In this document: positions 38,023 through 49,088 of the stretch, in pieces
Layout of the letters: every line of letters starts with the position of its first letter
Position numbering within the stretch: the first letter of the stretch is position 1
Origin: Mycolicibacterium celeriflavum
Lineage (GTDB): Bacteria > Actinomycetota > Actinomycetes > Mycobacteriales > Mycobacteriaceae
NCBI RefSeq assembly: GCF_010731795.1
Contig: NZ_AP022591.1
Coordinates: 1,612,001-1,676,000, forward strand
Length of the DNA stretch: 64,000 nucleotides
Direction of reading: 5' to 3'
The notes under the pieces: model-generated
The model's database searches: none
The model's input: the letters and a program-made list of their open reading frames with translations, nothing else
Told to the model about the DNA's origin: nothing
Program-made: the position numbers and the translations under genes

Positions 38023-40232
38023 GTCTTGTCCAGGAACTCGACGCGGTCGGTGTCGACGAACGGTGCGGCCAACGCCGCCATTCCCGGGTTGGCCGGATCC
38101 TGCTGGTAGCGCGCCGCGCAGAAGTCGCGGGCGGCCAGGATGATGTCGAGGTGCTCGAGCAGTGACAGGAACCGCAGCGTGATCGCCCGCCCGGACTGGC
38201 TCAAGCCCAAGACATCTCCTTCCTTGCGCTCGTGAAGGTCCAGGTCGGCGAGCTTGAAGCCGTCCAACGTCGATGCGACGGCCTTCAACCGGGCACCGGC
38301 CTTGGAGCCTTCCGGCAGCTTGGTGACGAGCAGGCACAGGCTGGGATGCTGTCCGCGCCCGATCCGCCCGCGCAGCTGGTGCAGCTGACTGATGCCGAAG
38401 CGGTCGGCGTCCATCACCACCATCACGGTCGCATTGGGCACGTCGACGCCGACCTCGATGACGGTGGTGCACACCAGCACGTCGATCTCGCCCGCCCGGA
38501 ACGCCGCCATCACCGCGTCCTTCTCGTCGGAGGGCAGCCTGCCATGCATGAGTCCGAGCCGAAGCCCTGACAGCGGGCCGCGGCTCAGCCGGTCGAACAG
38601 TTCGACGACCGTGATCGGGGGTGGGCCGCCGGTCTGCTTGTCGTCGTCCACCTTGTCGTTCTCGTCGATGCGCGACGCGACCACATACGCCTGCCGGCCG
38701 TCGCGGACCTCTTCGGTGACGCGTTGCCAGGCCCGGTCCAGCCAATGCGGGTGCTCCTTGAGGAAGACCGTGTTGGTCGTGATCGGCTGGCGGCCTCTCG
38801 GCAGCTCACGCAGCGTCGAGGTCTCCAGGTCGCCGTAGTAGGTGAGCGCGACGGTGCGCGGTATCGGCGTGGCGGTCATCACCAGCAGATGCGGTGTCAC
38901 ATCTTCGGGTGCCTTGGCGCGCAACCGGTCTCGCTGCTCGACACCGAACCGGTGCTGTTCGTCGACGACCACCATCCCGAGGCGGTGGAACTCGACCGCG
39001 TCCTGCAACAGCGCGTGCGTGCCGATCACGATGCCCGCCTCACCGCCGGCGACCTCGTCGCGCACCGCACGTTTCTGTTGGGCCGTCATCGATCCGGTCA
39101 GCAGTGCAACGCGGGTGGCGCCGTCCACACCGCCGAGTTGTCCTCCCATCCCCAGCGGACCGAGCACGTCGCAGATCGATCGGGCATGTTGGGCCGCAAG
39201 GACTTCCGTCGGTGCCAGCAGCGCGCACTGGTAGCCGGCATCGACCATCTGCAGCATCGCGAGCACGGCGACGATCGTCTTACCCGAACCCACTTCGCCC
39301 TGCAGCATGCGGTTCATCGGCCGGGTGGACGCCAGCTCCGAAGAGATGACGTCGAGCACTTCGCGTTGGCCGTTGGTCAGTTCGAACGGCAACTGGTTGT
39401 GCAGGGTGGCGGCTAGCCCGTCCTCGCGGCGGACCGCAACCGGACCTGATTCGCTGAGCTCGCCGTGGCGTCGATCGGTCAGCGCCCACTGCAGGCCGAT
39501 GGCTTCGTCATAGGTCAGGCGCGCGATCGCAGCATCGCGTTCGGCGGATTTCTCGGCAGTGTGGACGGCACGCAACGCCCGGTCTTCGGTGATCAGATCA
39601 TGTTGTCGCAGAAACGTTTCCGGCAGCGGTTCGGGAATCGGGTCCAACACGTCGAGCACCTGGCGTACGCAGGCGTAGATCTCCCAGGTCTGCACCTTTT
39701 TGCAGGCCGGGTAGATCGGAAAGAAGTCCCGTTCAAAGGCCGCCAGCAATTCATCGCCGGTCGCGCCGGACGCCTCGGCGATGGCCTTGAGCGACTTCGA
39801 CCCCTTCACGGCGCCGCTCTCGTGCAGGACCAGGAATGCCGGATGGGTCAGCTGCATGGTGCCCTTGAAGTAGCCGACCTCCCCGGACAACATCACCTTC
39901 GCGCCTTCGACCAATTGCTTCTTGAGGTACTTGACGTTGAAGAACGTCGCGGTCACCTTCGGCTTGCGGTGGCCGAGTGTGACGACGAGGTACTCGCGCC
40001 GAGGTGCCCGATTCGTCATCTTCAGATCGGCTTTCGCGATGACGTCGACGAACGTGACGTGTACGCCTTCCTCGAGCTCCCCGTCGTCGCTGACGGTCGT
40101 CATCTCGTCGCTGTACTTGCGGGGGTAGTGGCGCAGCAGATCGTTCACCGTGCGGATGCCGAAGTGCTCCTCGAGCGGATCGGCCGCCTTTTTGCCGAGC
40201 ACGTAGTCGAGGCGGTCGGTCAGCGTGGCCAC
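38019..40232 (-). CDS. recG: ATP-dependent DNA helicase RecG
   Basis: RecG reverses stalled forks and processes branched DNA. The 737 residues have the wedge/OB domain (VHVTFVDVIAKADLKMTNRAPRREYLVVTLG). The superfamily 2 helicase motifs follow: Walker A GEVGSGKT, VVDEQHRFGV (DExH form DEQH), MTATPIPRT, and motif VI QLRGRIGRG with the TRG segment. GTG 40232 lies 2 nt after the DAK-domain gene stop. Confidence 0.97.
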   Translation of the reverse strand: MATLTDRLDYVLGKKAADPLEEHFGIRTVNDLLRHYPRKYSDEMTTVSDDGELEEGVHVTFVDVIAKADLKMTNRAPRREYLVVTLGHRKPKVTATFFNVKYLKKQLVEGAKVMLSGEVGYFKGTMQLTHPAFLVLHESGAVKGSKSLKAIAEASGATGDELLAAFERDFFPIYPACKKVQTWEIYACVRQVLDVLDPIPEPLPETFLRQHDLITEDRALRAVHTAEKSAERDAAIARLTYDEAIGLQWALTDRRHGELSESGPVAVRREDGLAATLHNQLPFELTNGQREVLDVISSELASTRPMNRMLQGEVGSGKTIVAVLAMLQMVDAGYQCALLAPTEVLAAQHARSICDVLGPLGMGGQLGGVDGATRVALLTGSMTAQQKRAVRDEVAGGEAGIVIGTHALLQDAVEFHRLGMVVVDEQHRFGVEQRDRLRAKAPEDVTPHLLVMTATPIPRTVALTYYGDLETSTLRELPRGRQPITTNTVFLKEHPHWLDRAWQRVTEEVRDGRQAYVVASRIDENDKVDDDKQTGGPPPITVVELFDRLSRGPLSGLRLGLMHGRLPSDEKDAVMAAFRAGEIDVLVCTTVIEVGVDVPNATVMVVMDADRFGISQLHQLRGRIGRGQHPSLCLLVTKLPEGSKAGARLKAVASTLDGFKLADLDLHERKEGDVLGLSQSGRAITLRFLSLLEHLDIILAARDFCAARYQQDPANPGMAALAAPFVDTDRVEFLDKT

Positions 40233-40234
40233 GG

Positions 40235-41848
40235 CTACTCCACCCCGATCAGCAGCGCGTCGCCGCGGTGGCCGGTGTGATACGTGACCAGCTCGGCGCC
40301 GAGGTGCCGCTGATGGACGTGGTCCTGCAGCGCCGCAGCGACGCGCTCGTCGACTTCGGCGCCGGTGAGCACCGTGACCAGCTCGCCACCGGCGGCGAGC
40401 AGCAGGTCGATCAGGCCAGCCCCGGCCGCGGCCAGGTCATCACCGACGATCAGCACCTCGTCGCCCGAGATGCCGAGGCCGTCGCCGGGCTTGCACATTC
40501 CGGCCCAGGTGAGCGCTTCCTCCGTGGCCACCCGCACCGACCCGTGCCGGGCTCCCGCGGCCGCCCTTGCCATCGTGTATCCGTCATCGACGGCCTGGCG
40601 TTCGGCGTCGTGAACCGCAAGCGCCGCCAGGCCTTGCACCATCGAAGCGGCGGGCACCGGCACCACGTCGATGCCCCACCCCATCGCCGCCGTGCACCCG
40701 GCGACGAGTTCCTCGGCGGCGACATACCCGTTCGGCAGGATCATCGCCTGTCCGGCATCGGCGTTGACCAGCGCGTGCAGCAGCTGCTTGGCGCTGACCG
40801 GCGTGTCGTGCTCGATCCGCAGCACCTGGGCGCCCTCGGCCGCGAACAACTCCTCGGCACCGGCCCCGTCGACGACCGCCAGCACCACCCGGCCGCGCGA
40901 CCACCCGGCCACCGGCCGCGCACCTGCGGTGCCGGTGAGCGCAGTGACCTGAATGCGGCTGGGAGTGCCCACCGCGAAGGCCGCTTCGACCGCCGCGCCG
41001 GCGTCGTCTGCGTGCACGTGTACCGAGTACTGCCCGGTGCCACCCGACGAGGCGGCGATCGCCACGGAGTCGCCCAGCGCATCCAGTTCGTTGCGCAGCT
41101 TCTCCACCCCGGCCGCATCACACCCGCCGAGCAGGTACATCACTTCGAACTGCGGGGCGGCGACGGCGTGGCCGGCAGCCGCATCGGTGCGTGGCGGCGC
41201 CGGCACGTACTCCGCTCTGCGCGGCGCGTGCCCGGTCAGCGCCTTGCTCATCGCGTCGAGCAGGACCAGCAGGCCCCGCCCCCCTGCGTCCACCACGCCG
41301 GCCCGGGCCAGCACCTCGAGTTGACCGGTGGTTTGGTCCAGCGACCGCGCTGCAGCGTCGGCCGCCGTGATCACCACATCGGCGAGTGCAACGCCGTCGG
41401 CCACGGCACGCGCGGCGCCGTCGGCCGCGTCCGCGAGCACGGTGACGATGGTGCCCGGCACGGCGTGCCCCATCGACTCGACCGTGAGATCCACGGCGTG
41501 GCGCAGCGCAGCTGCGAACAGCGTTCCGTCGACGGTGGATGCTGCTGCGGTGACCTCGGCCAACGCGCGCAGGATCTGGGACAGGATCACGCCGGAATTG
41601 CCGCGAGCGCCGTTCAGGGCGCCGCGAGCCAGCGCCGCGGCCACCTCGGCGACGTCTTCGATGTCGGTCAGCGCGTCGGCCTGCGCCCATGCCGACCGCA
41701 TGGTGAACAGCATGTTCGTTCCGGTGTCGGCGTCCGCCACGGGGAACACGTTGAGCCGGTTGATCTCGTCGGCGTGGGTGATCAGGTCACCGACCGCGGT
41801 GTGCGCCCATTCCCGCAGCGTGGAGGCATCGAGCAGTCGAGCCGACAT
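40235..41848 (-). CDS. DAK-domain protein (FakA-like)
   Basis: This 537-residue protein starts at ATG 41848 ([14 protein letters not shown]). The N-terminal Dak2 kinase domain has the nucleotide-binding [16 protein letters not shown] and [13 protein letters not shown] segments. Middle and C-terminal DegV-like regions follow. Homologues in Firmicutes (FakA) phosphorylate fatty acids bound by FakB. M. tuberculosis has this as two genes (Rv2974c and Rv2975c), whereas here it is one intact frame. No FakB gene is adjacent. Confidence 0.88.
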   Translation of the reverse strand: MSARLLDASTLREWAHTAVGDLITHADEINRLNVFPVADADTGTNMLFTMRSAWAQADALTDIEDVAEVAAALARGALNGARGNSGVILSQILRALAEVTAAASTVDGTLFAAALRHAVDLTVESMGHAVPGTIVTVLADAADGAARAVADGVALADVVITAADAAARSLDQTTGQLEVLARAGVVDAGGRGLLVLLDAMSKALTGHAPRRAEYVPAPPRTDAAAGHAVAAPQFEVMYLLGGCDAAGVEKLRNELDALGDSVAIAASSGGTGQYSVHVHADDAGAAVEAAFAVGTPSRIQVTALTGTAGARPVAGWSRGRVVLAVVDGAGAEELFAAEGAQVLRIEHDTPVSAKQLLHALVNADAGQAMILPNGYVAAEELVAGCTAAMGWGIDVVPVPAASMVQGLAALAVHDAERQAVDDGYTMARAAAGARHGSVRVATEEALTWAGMCKPGDGLGISGDEVLIVGDDLAAAGAGLIDLLLAAGGELVTVLTGAEVDERVAAALQDHVHQRHLGAELVTYHTGHRGDALLIGVE

Positions 41849-42000
41849 GCTTAACCTCCAACAGAATGTGGCGTCCTCCACGCCCCCGCCGTGCGGGTCA
41901 GCCTAGCCACTGGTCCCGACAGTGCCGTCATGAAGCCGTGATGACGTCAGCGCCGGTGGACGAGCTTCTGAGGGCCCGCGCGCAGCATGGGGACAGCGTT

Positions 42001-42029
42001 TTGGCGATCACCGCGCCGGCCGGTATCCT
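42001..42029 (+). promoter_or_regulatory. Candidate rpmB promoter
   Basis: TTGGCG (42001-42006) and TATCCT (42024-42029) are exactly 17 nt apart, each matching four of six consensus bases. Transcription would begin near 42036, giving a leader of about 76 nt before the L28 ATG with AGGAG upstream of it. Confidence 0.5.
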
Positions 42030-42111
42030 GGTCAGGTTGTCGGGTCGAGCCGCGCCGGTCGCGGCGCAGCGGCCCGGACCCCCACGTACTGATCGACAGG
42101 AGTTGGAGCAT

Positions 42112-42306
42112 ATGGCTGCCGTGTGCGATATCTGCGGGAAGGGCCCCGGCTTCGGCAAGTCGGTCTCGCACTCCCATCGCCGGACCAGCCGTCGGTGGAA
42201 TCCCAACATCCAGACCGTGCGCGCCGTGACCCGCCCCGGCGGCAACAAGCAGCGGATGAACGTGTGCACGTCGTGCATCAAGGCCGGCAAGGTCGCGCGC
42301 GGCTGA
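42112..42306 (+). CDS. rpmB: 50S ribosomal protein L28, zinc-binding form
   Basis: This 64-residue protein ([32 protein letters not shown]) carries two CxxC pairs, VCDIC and VCTSC, so it is the zinc-requiring (C+) form. Mycobacteria also make cysteine-free paralogues under zinc limitation from Zur-controlled loci elsewhere. The ATG at 42112 follows AGGAGTTGGAG. It is transcribed away from the DAK-domain gene. Confidence 0.97.
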   Translation: MAAVCDICGKGPGFGKSVSHSHRRTSRRWNPNIQTVRAVTRPGGNKQRMNVCTSCIKAGKVARG

Positions 42307-42367
42307 GGCCGCCACAGTGCTCGCACAGCGCGGTTTAGCCTCCGCAGGGTCGGGTTAGACCTGATCC

Positions 42368-42703
42368 ATGACCTCACGCGCAGCTGCAAAACCCACTCTG
42401 ACCGTCCTGGCGTCCGGCTTGGCGGTGGCGTCTCTGTTGGCCGCCTGCGGTGGCGATGACTCCTCCGGCGAGGAGACGACAACCACCACGACGACCACCA
42501 CGACTTCGCCGACGACCACTGTGACCGTCGAGACGGAAACCGTGGTGCCGCCCGCGACCACCAGCCCGTACCCGGAGCCGCCGGCCACCACCACCGAAGG
42601 CGACGGCACAATCGAGATCCCCGTGCCCGACATCCCGTCGCCGCCGGCGATCCCCTCTCCCCCGCCGATTCCGTCGCCGCCGCCGATCCCCGGCGTCGGA
42701 TAG
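42368..42703 (+). CDS. Small Thr- and Pro-rich lipoprotein, unknown function
   Basis: This 111-residue protein has a signal peptide ending in the lipobox LAAC (Cys27). Its mature part has no fold-forming sequence: acidic GGDDSSGEE, a run of ten threonines, then Pro-rich repeats (IPSPP-IPSPPP-IPSPPPIP). It is probably an extended, possibly O-mannosylated wall-spanning linker. No similarity to a named family is apparent. It ends 10 nt before the end of ung on the other strand. Confidence 0.75.
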   Translation: MTSRAAAKPTLTVLASGLAVASLLAACGGDDSSGEETTTTTTTTTTSPTTTVTVETETVVPPATTSPYPEPPATTTEGDGTIEIPVPDIPSPPAIPSPPPIPSPPPIPGVG

Positions 42704-42713
42704 CACGGGACTT

Positions 42714-43397
42714 TTAGGGCAGGCGCCAGTCGACCGGCTCGGCGCCCAACTTCTCGAGCAGTTCGTTGGCCCGGCTGAATGGCCGTGAGCCGAAGAAGCC
42801 GCGCGTCGCCGACAGCGGCGACGGGTGCGGCGACTCGATCGCGACGCAGTCGGCGCCGTCGAGCATCGGTTTCAACGTCGAGGCGTCGCGGCCCCACAGC
42901 ACCGCCACCAACGGCTGTTTGCGCGCCACCAGTGCGCGGATGGCGCACTCGGTCACGGCTTCCCAGCCCTTACCCCGATGCGACGCCGGACTGCCCGGCC
43001 GGACGGTGAGCACCCTGTTCAGCAGCATCACCCCGCGCTCGGCCCACGGTGTCAGGTCACCGGTGGTCGGAGCCGGATATTCCAGGTCACTGGTGTACTC
43101 CCGAAAGATGTTCTCCAGACTGCGCGGCAGCGGTCGCACGTCGGGCGCCACCGAGAAGCTGAGGCCGACAGCATGACCGGGCGTCGGGTAAGGGTCCTGG
43201 CCGACGATCAGGACCCGCACGTCGTCCATCGGGAAGGTGAACGCGCGCAACACGTTTCGACCTGCCGGCAGATACCCGTTGCCCGCGGCGAGTTCGGCGC
43301 GCAGGAACTCCCCCATCTGCGCGACCTGGGCGGTCACCGGCTCCAGCGCCCTGGCCCAGCCCTCGTCGACGAGCTCGTGCAGCGGCCGCGCGGTCAT
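42714..43397 (-). CDS. ung: Uracil-DNA glycosylase
   Basis: Ung removes uracil from DNA. The 227 residues show the water-activating loop [22 protein letters not shown], the uracil pocket segment [14 protein letters not shown], and the DNA-intercalating loop [20 protein letters not shown]. The start is ATG 43397 ([14 protein letters not shown]), 38 nt after the thiL stop on the same strand. Confidence 0.97.
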   Translation of the reverse strand: MTARPLHELVDEGWARALEPVTAQVAQMGEFLRAELAAGNGYLPAGRNVLRAFTFPMDDVRVLIVGQDPYPTPGHAVGLSFSVAPDVRPLPRSLENIFREYTSDLEYPAPTTGDLTPWAERGVMLLNRVLTVRPGSPASHRGKGWEAVTECAIRALVARKQPLVAVLWGRDASTLKPMLDGADCVAIESPHPSPLSATRGFFGSRPFSRANELLEKLGAEPVDWRLP

Positions 43398-43435
43398 GTG
43401 AGTCCCTGGATCAGCGTCACGACTGGCCACCCTAA

Positions 43436-44395
43436 CTAGTGGAAGGACTGCCAGCCCGGATTGCCCTTCCACACCGCGCCGTCGACGAGCACCCGATGCG
43501 GGCCGTCGTGCACCCGCCCGATCACCCGCCACCCGGAAGGCGGCGCATCGGGGAAGGTCGCGACCAGCGCGTGGTCCTCTCCGCCACCGAGGATCCACTC
43601 CCACGGATCGGTCGCGAGCTCATCGGCAGCATCGGCGAGCACGTCCCGGTCAGCGGACAACGCGGCCGTCGACAGGTCGATCCCGACGCCGGACGCCTCG
43701 GCGATGTGGCCGAGGTCGGCCAGCAACCCGTCGGACACATCGGTCATCGCGGTGGCGCCCCCGTCGGCGGCGCTGCGGCCCTGTCCGTACGGGGGCTCCG
43801 GGGCGACGTGACGCCGACGCAGATCGTCGAACCGCTCAATGCCGTTGCGCCACAACTGAAACCCTGCGGCAGAACGACCGACGTCACCGGCCAGCGCCAC
43901 GACGTCGCCTGACTTCGCCCCGCTGCGGCGCACCGGCTCACGGCCGTCCAGGTCACCGAGTACCGTCACCGAGATCACCCATTGCGGCGCGCTGACCAGG
44001 TCGCCGCCGGCGATACCCGCGCCGATCGATCCCGCCTCCTGCCACATGCCGTCGGCCAGCTCCAGCACCTGCGTCGCCGGCGTGTCCGGGGGCGCGCCGA
44101 ACGCGACGACGAACGCGCTCGCACGCGCTCCCATCGCCTCGATGTCGGCGGCGTTCTGCGCGATCGACTTGCGTCCCACCTCGTGCGGCGTAGACCAGTC
44201 CAGCCGAAAGTGGCGGCCGGCCACCAGCATGTCGGTGGACACCACCGTCCTCCCGTCTCGGGCGAACAACACCGCCGCGTCATCGCCGGGCCCCAACGCG
44301 ACGACGCCCGGCTGATGGCGACCCGCGACCAACCGCTGGATCACCGCGAACTCACCCACCTGCGCCAGGGTTTCAGCCGCATCGTCGGTCGCCAT
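43436..44395 (-). CDS. thiL: Thiamine-monophosphate kinase
   Basis: ThiL phosphorylates thiamine monophosphate to the active cofactor. The 319 residues include [25 protein letters not shown], the ATP-site [36 protein letters not shown] and [12 protein letters not shown]. The ATG at 44395 has a perfect AGGAGGTG ribosome binding site. A divergent gene starts 60 nt away. Confidence 0.96.
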   Translation of the reverse strand: MATDDAAETLAQVGEFAVIQRLVAGRHQPGVVALGPGDDAAVLFARDGRTVVSTDMLVAGRHFRLDWSTPHEVGRKSIAQNAADIEAMGARASAFVVAFGAPPDTPATQVLELADGMWQEAGSIGAGIAGGDLVSAPQWVISVTVLGDLDGREPVRRSGAKSGDVVALAGDVGRSAAGFQLWRNGIERFDDLRRRHVAPEPPYGQGRSAADGGATAMTDVSDGLLADLGHIAEASGVGIDLSTAALSADRDVLADAADELATDPWEWILGGGEDHALVATFPDAPPSGWRVIGRVHDGPHRVLVDGAVWKGNPGWQSFH

Positions 44396-44443
44396 GTTCA
44401 CCTCCTGTCGCGGCCGCACCGTGGCCTGGAGTCTATGCATCTT

Positions 44444-44449
44444 TAGAGT
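44444..44449 (+). promoter_or_regulatory. Candidate -10 (TAGAGT) for a leaderless mRNA
   Basis: TAGAGT fits TANNNT and ends 6 nt before the GTG at 44456, with no ribosome binding site between. This is the spacing expected when transcription starts on the first base of the start codon. Confidence 0.45.
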
Positions 44450-44455
44450 TGAGCC

Positions 44456-45022
44456 GTGGACTCCGACAGCGGTGACGGCCCGCCGCGGGCGCTGCTGATC
44501 GCGGCGACCGTGGTGGCGGTCGCGGCGGTGGTGACGATCCTGGTGGTGGCGGTGCTGCGGCAGGAACCGGCGCAGCAGCAACCCGTTCCGGTGGCCGCGG
44601 TGCCCGCACCGCAGGCCTCCACCGCCGAATGCTCCGCACTGGCAGCCGCATTGCCTGAGAAACTCGGCGACGCCTCCCGCGCGGAACTGGCCGACCCCGC
44701 ACCGCCCGGCGCAGCGGCGTGGCGCGCCGACAGCGCAGGTGAGCCGATCATCCTGCGCTGCGGGCTGGACCGACCCGCCGAGTTCGTCGCGGGGGCGCCG
44801 CTGCAGGTCGTGGACGACGTGCAGTGGTTTCGGGTCGGTGAGGCGGGCGCCGAAGATCTGAGCACCGAGCAGCAACGCAGCACGTGGTACGCCGTCGACC
44901 GCGGCGTGTACGTGGCGTTGACCCTTCCGCAGGGTTCGGGCCCGACGGCGATCCAGCAGCTTTCCGCGGTCATCGCAAAGACGTTGCCAGCCAAGCCCGT
45001 TGATCCGGCACCGGTGCGTTGA
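44456..45022 (+). CDS. DUF3515 membrane protein (Rv2980-like)
   Basis: This 188-residue protein has one N-terminal transmembrane helix (ALLIAATVVAVAAVVTILVVAVL) and an extracytoplasmic domain with two cysteines (TAECSALAAALP and ILRCGLDRPAEF) and the DUF3515 motif VQWFRV. Its function is unknown, but it is conserved beside thiL and ddl in mycobacteria. The GTG start at 44456 is probably leaderless. Confidence 0.87.
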   Translation: MDSDSGDGPPRALLIAATVVAVAAVVTILVVAVLRQEPAQQQPVPVAAVPAPQASTAECSALAAALPEKLGDASRAELADPAPPGAAAWRADSAGEPIILRCGLDRPAEFVAGAPLQVVDDVQWFRVGEAGAEDLSTEQQRSTWYAVDRGVYVALTLPQGSGPTAIQQLSAVIAKTLPAKPVDPAPVR

Positions 45023-45023
45023 T

Positions 45024-46178
45024 TCAGCGCAGGCCGGTACCGCGCTTGAGCGCGGTGTCCACCATGGTGGCCAACAGGGTCGGATAGTCCACGCCGCTGG
45101 CCGCCCACATCCGCGGATACATCGAAATCGTGGTGAACCCCGGCATGGTGTTGACTTCGTTGATCACCGGCCCGTCCTCGGTGAGGAAGAAGTCGACGCG
45201 GGCCAGGCCCTGACAGTCGATCGCGTCGAAAGCCGCAATCGCCAACCGGCGCACCGCGTCCGCGACGTCGTCATCGACCTTGGCGGGCACGTCCAGTTCG
45301 GCGGCGTCCTCGAGATATTTCGTCGCGAAGTCGTAGAACCCGTCCTCGCGCCCGCGCACGCCGGCGACGCGGATCTCGCCGACCGTGCTCGCCTCCACCC
45401 GGCCGTCGGGGAACTCGAGCACTCCGCATTCCAGTTCCCGGCCCGGCACCGCGGCTTCGACGATCACCTTCGGGTCGTGGCGGCGGGCCGCCTCGATGGC
45501 CGGCGGCAGCTGATCCCATGCCGTGACCCGGCTGACACCGATCGACGATCCGCCGCGCGCGGGCTTGACGAAAACGGGCAGGCCCAGGCGCTCGCGTGCG
45601 TCCAGGCTCAGTGTGTCCCGGCCGGGCCGCAGCACCTCCTGGTCTCCGATCGGCAACCCCGCGGCGGCCAGCAGCTTCTTGGTGAACTCCTTGTCCATGG
45701 CCGCCGCACTGGCCAATACACCGGCCCCGACATACGGCACGCCGGCGAGCTCGAGCAGACCCTGGATGGTGCCGTCCTCGCCGTACGGGCCGTGCAGCAC
45801 GGGGAACACCACGTCGACCGCGGCCAGCAGCTCACCGGCGCCCCGACCGAGCGACAGCAACTGTCCACGCCGCCGCGGATCGGCGGCCAACGCCAGCTCG
45901 GTGCCCGACGCGGCGGTCACCTCCGGCAACCGGCCATCGTTAATCGCGAGGGTGTCCGGTTCGGCGTTGGTCAGTACCCACGCCCCGTCGGGAGTGATGC
46001 CGACCGCGACGACGTCGAACCGCGCCGGATCCAGGTTGCGCAGGATGCTGCCTGCGGATACGCAGGAAATCGCGTGTTCGGAGCTGCGTCCGCCGTAGAC
46101 GACGGCGACCCGGACGCGCCCCGAGCTCCGGCCCGATGGCACCGGCCGGGCGGTTCCGGGGTCATGGCGGGCAGTCAC
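45024..46178 (-). CDS. ddl: D-alanine-D-alanine ligase
   Basis: Ddl joins two D-alanines for peptidoglycan and is the target of D-cycloserine. The 384 residues have the N-terminal [20 protein letters not shown] and the ATP-grasp segments ([38 protein letters not shown]). The metal site is [27 protein letters not shown]. The start is GTG 46178, and it ends 2 nt beyond the convergent DUF3515 gene. Confidence 0.97.
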   Translation of the reverse strand: MTARHDPGTARPVPSGRSSGRVRVAVVYGGRSSEHAISCVSAGSILRNLDPARFDVVAVGITPDGAWVLTNAEPDTLAINDGRLPEVTAASGTELALAADPRRRGQLLSLGRGAGELLAAVDVVFPVLHGPYGEDGTIQGLLELAGVPYVGAGVLASAAAMDKEFTKKLLAAAGLPIGDQEVLRPGRDTLSLDARERLGLPVFVKPARGGSSIGVSRVTAWDQLPPAIEAARRHDPKVIVEAAVPGRELECGVLEFPDGRVEASTVGEIRVAGVRGREDGFYDFATKYLEDAAELDVPAKVDDDVADAVRRLAIAAFDAIDCQGLARVDFFLTEDGPVINEVNTMPGFTTISMYPRMWAASGVDYPTLLATMVDTALKRGTGLR

Positions 46179-46241
46179 AAGCTAGAGACGCTACCGTCCG
46201 GCCCGGCCACAAGTCGTCCCGGTTTCGGGCGAGCCGCGGTT

Positions 46242-47345
46242 TCAGCCCAGTGCCTGCTCGATGTCGGCGATCAGGTCGTCGGTGTCCTCGATTCCGAGCG
46301 AGATGCGCGCGAAACCGTCACTGACCTCGTCGCCCCAGCGGGCGCGGCGGTCTACCGACGTGTGGATACCGCCGAAACTCGTCGACGCGATCAGCAGCCC
46401 GCTGCGCTCGACGAGGGCGTGCACTGCGTCGGCGTCGGCGAGCTCGACTGCGATCAGGCCGCCGAACCTCTTCATCTGCGCACACGCGATGCGATGCGAC
46501 GGATCGTCGGGCAGGCCGGGATAGCGCACCGCCCGCACCGCGGGATGGGCGTTCAGCGTCACGGCGAGCGCCGCCGCGTTGTGGCACTGGCGTTCGAATC
46601 GAAGCCCCGCGGTGCCCAGACTGCGCAACAGCAGCCACGCCTCGAACGCGCCGAGGATGGCGCCCGACAGCAGCCGTTCCCGCGCCACCGCGGTAATCAG
46701 CTCGGCGTGGCTGCTCGCGACATAACCGGCCAGCAGATCGCTGTGGCCCGACAGCGCCTTGGTCGCGCTGGCCACGACGACGTCGGCGCCCAGCGAAAGC
46801 GGCTGCTGGCCCAGCGGAGTGGCGGTGGTGTTGTCGACGACGAGGATGGCGCCGCGGCGGCGGCACTGCATCGCCAACTGGTGCAGGTCCACCACGTCCA
46901 ACCCTGGATTGGCCGGGCTCTCGGCGAGTACCACGTCTGCCTCCGCCGAGGCGGCACCCATGTCGCGGGTGGCGGCCGGAATCACGGTCACACCGTGCGC
47001 GGCAAGGTATTCCGAAGCGTAGCGGCGTACCTGGTAATAACCGTCGGCGGGCACGACCAGTGTGCTGTCCGGCTTGGCCAGCACCCGTAAGACCGACGAG
47101 ATGGCAGCCATCCCGGATCCGAATGCCAACGCCGAGGCGGCCCCCTCGAGTTGGGCGAGCGCCGACTCCAGTTGGCGCCATGTCGGATTCGAACTGCGAC
47201 CGTAGGCGTCCAGCGGGTCGTCCTGCTGCGACGACAGATGGAAGGCGGCCGCGGGAACCGGCGACGGCCCGACCGGCTGCCCTGGAACCGCTTCTGAGGC
47301 AATCGCTTTGACGCTGCGAGTGGAATCTCCGTACTGACCGTCCAC
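46242..47345 (-). CDS. Cys/Met-metabolism PLP enzyme (cystathionine gamma-lyase/synthase-like)
   Basis: This 367-residue enzyme is a fold-type I PLP enzyme with the Lys Schiff-base site in ASATKALSGHSD and the family motifs YGRSSNPTWRQLESALAQLEGA, ALAFGSGMAAISSVL and ILVVDNTTATPLGQQPL. It could act in transsulfuration or methionine catabolism; sequence alone does not separate the lyase from the synthase. It starts 3 nt after gpsA (GTG 47345), an arrangement I do not recall at this spot in M. tuberculosis. Confidence 0.88.
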   Translation of the reverse strand: MDGQYGDSTRSVKAIASEAVPGQPVGPSPVPAAAFHLSSQQDDPLDAYGRSSNPTWRQLESALAQLEGAASALAFGSGMAAISSVLRVLAKPDSTLVVPADGYYQVRRYASEYLAAHGVTVIPAATRDMGAASAEADVVLAESPANPGLDVVDLHQLAMQCRRRGAILVVDNTTATPLGQQPLSLGADVVVASATKALSGHSDLLAGYVASSHAELITAVARERLLSGAILGAFEAWLLLRSLGTAGLRFERQCHNAAALAVTLNAHPAVRAVRYPGLPDDPSHRIACAQMKRFGGLIAVELADADAVHALVERSGLLIASTSFGGIHTSVDRRARWGDEVSDGFARISLGIEDTDDLIADIEQALG

Positions 47346-47348
47346 CGG

Positions 47349-49035
<1,687 letters not shown>

Positions 49036-49088
49036 GCGGATACGCCTGCGGTAGCACGATCACCGATGTATAGGGAATCATCGCAGGT

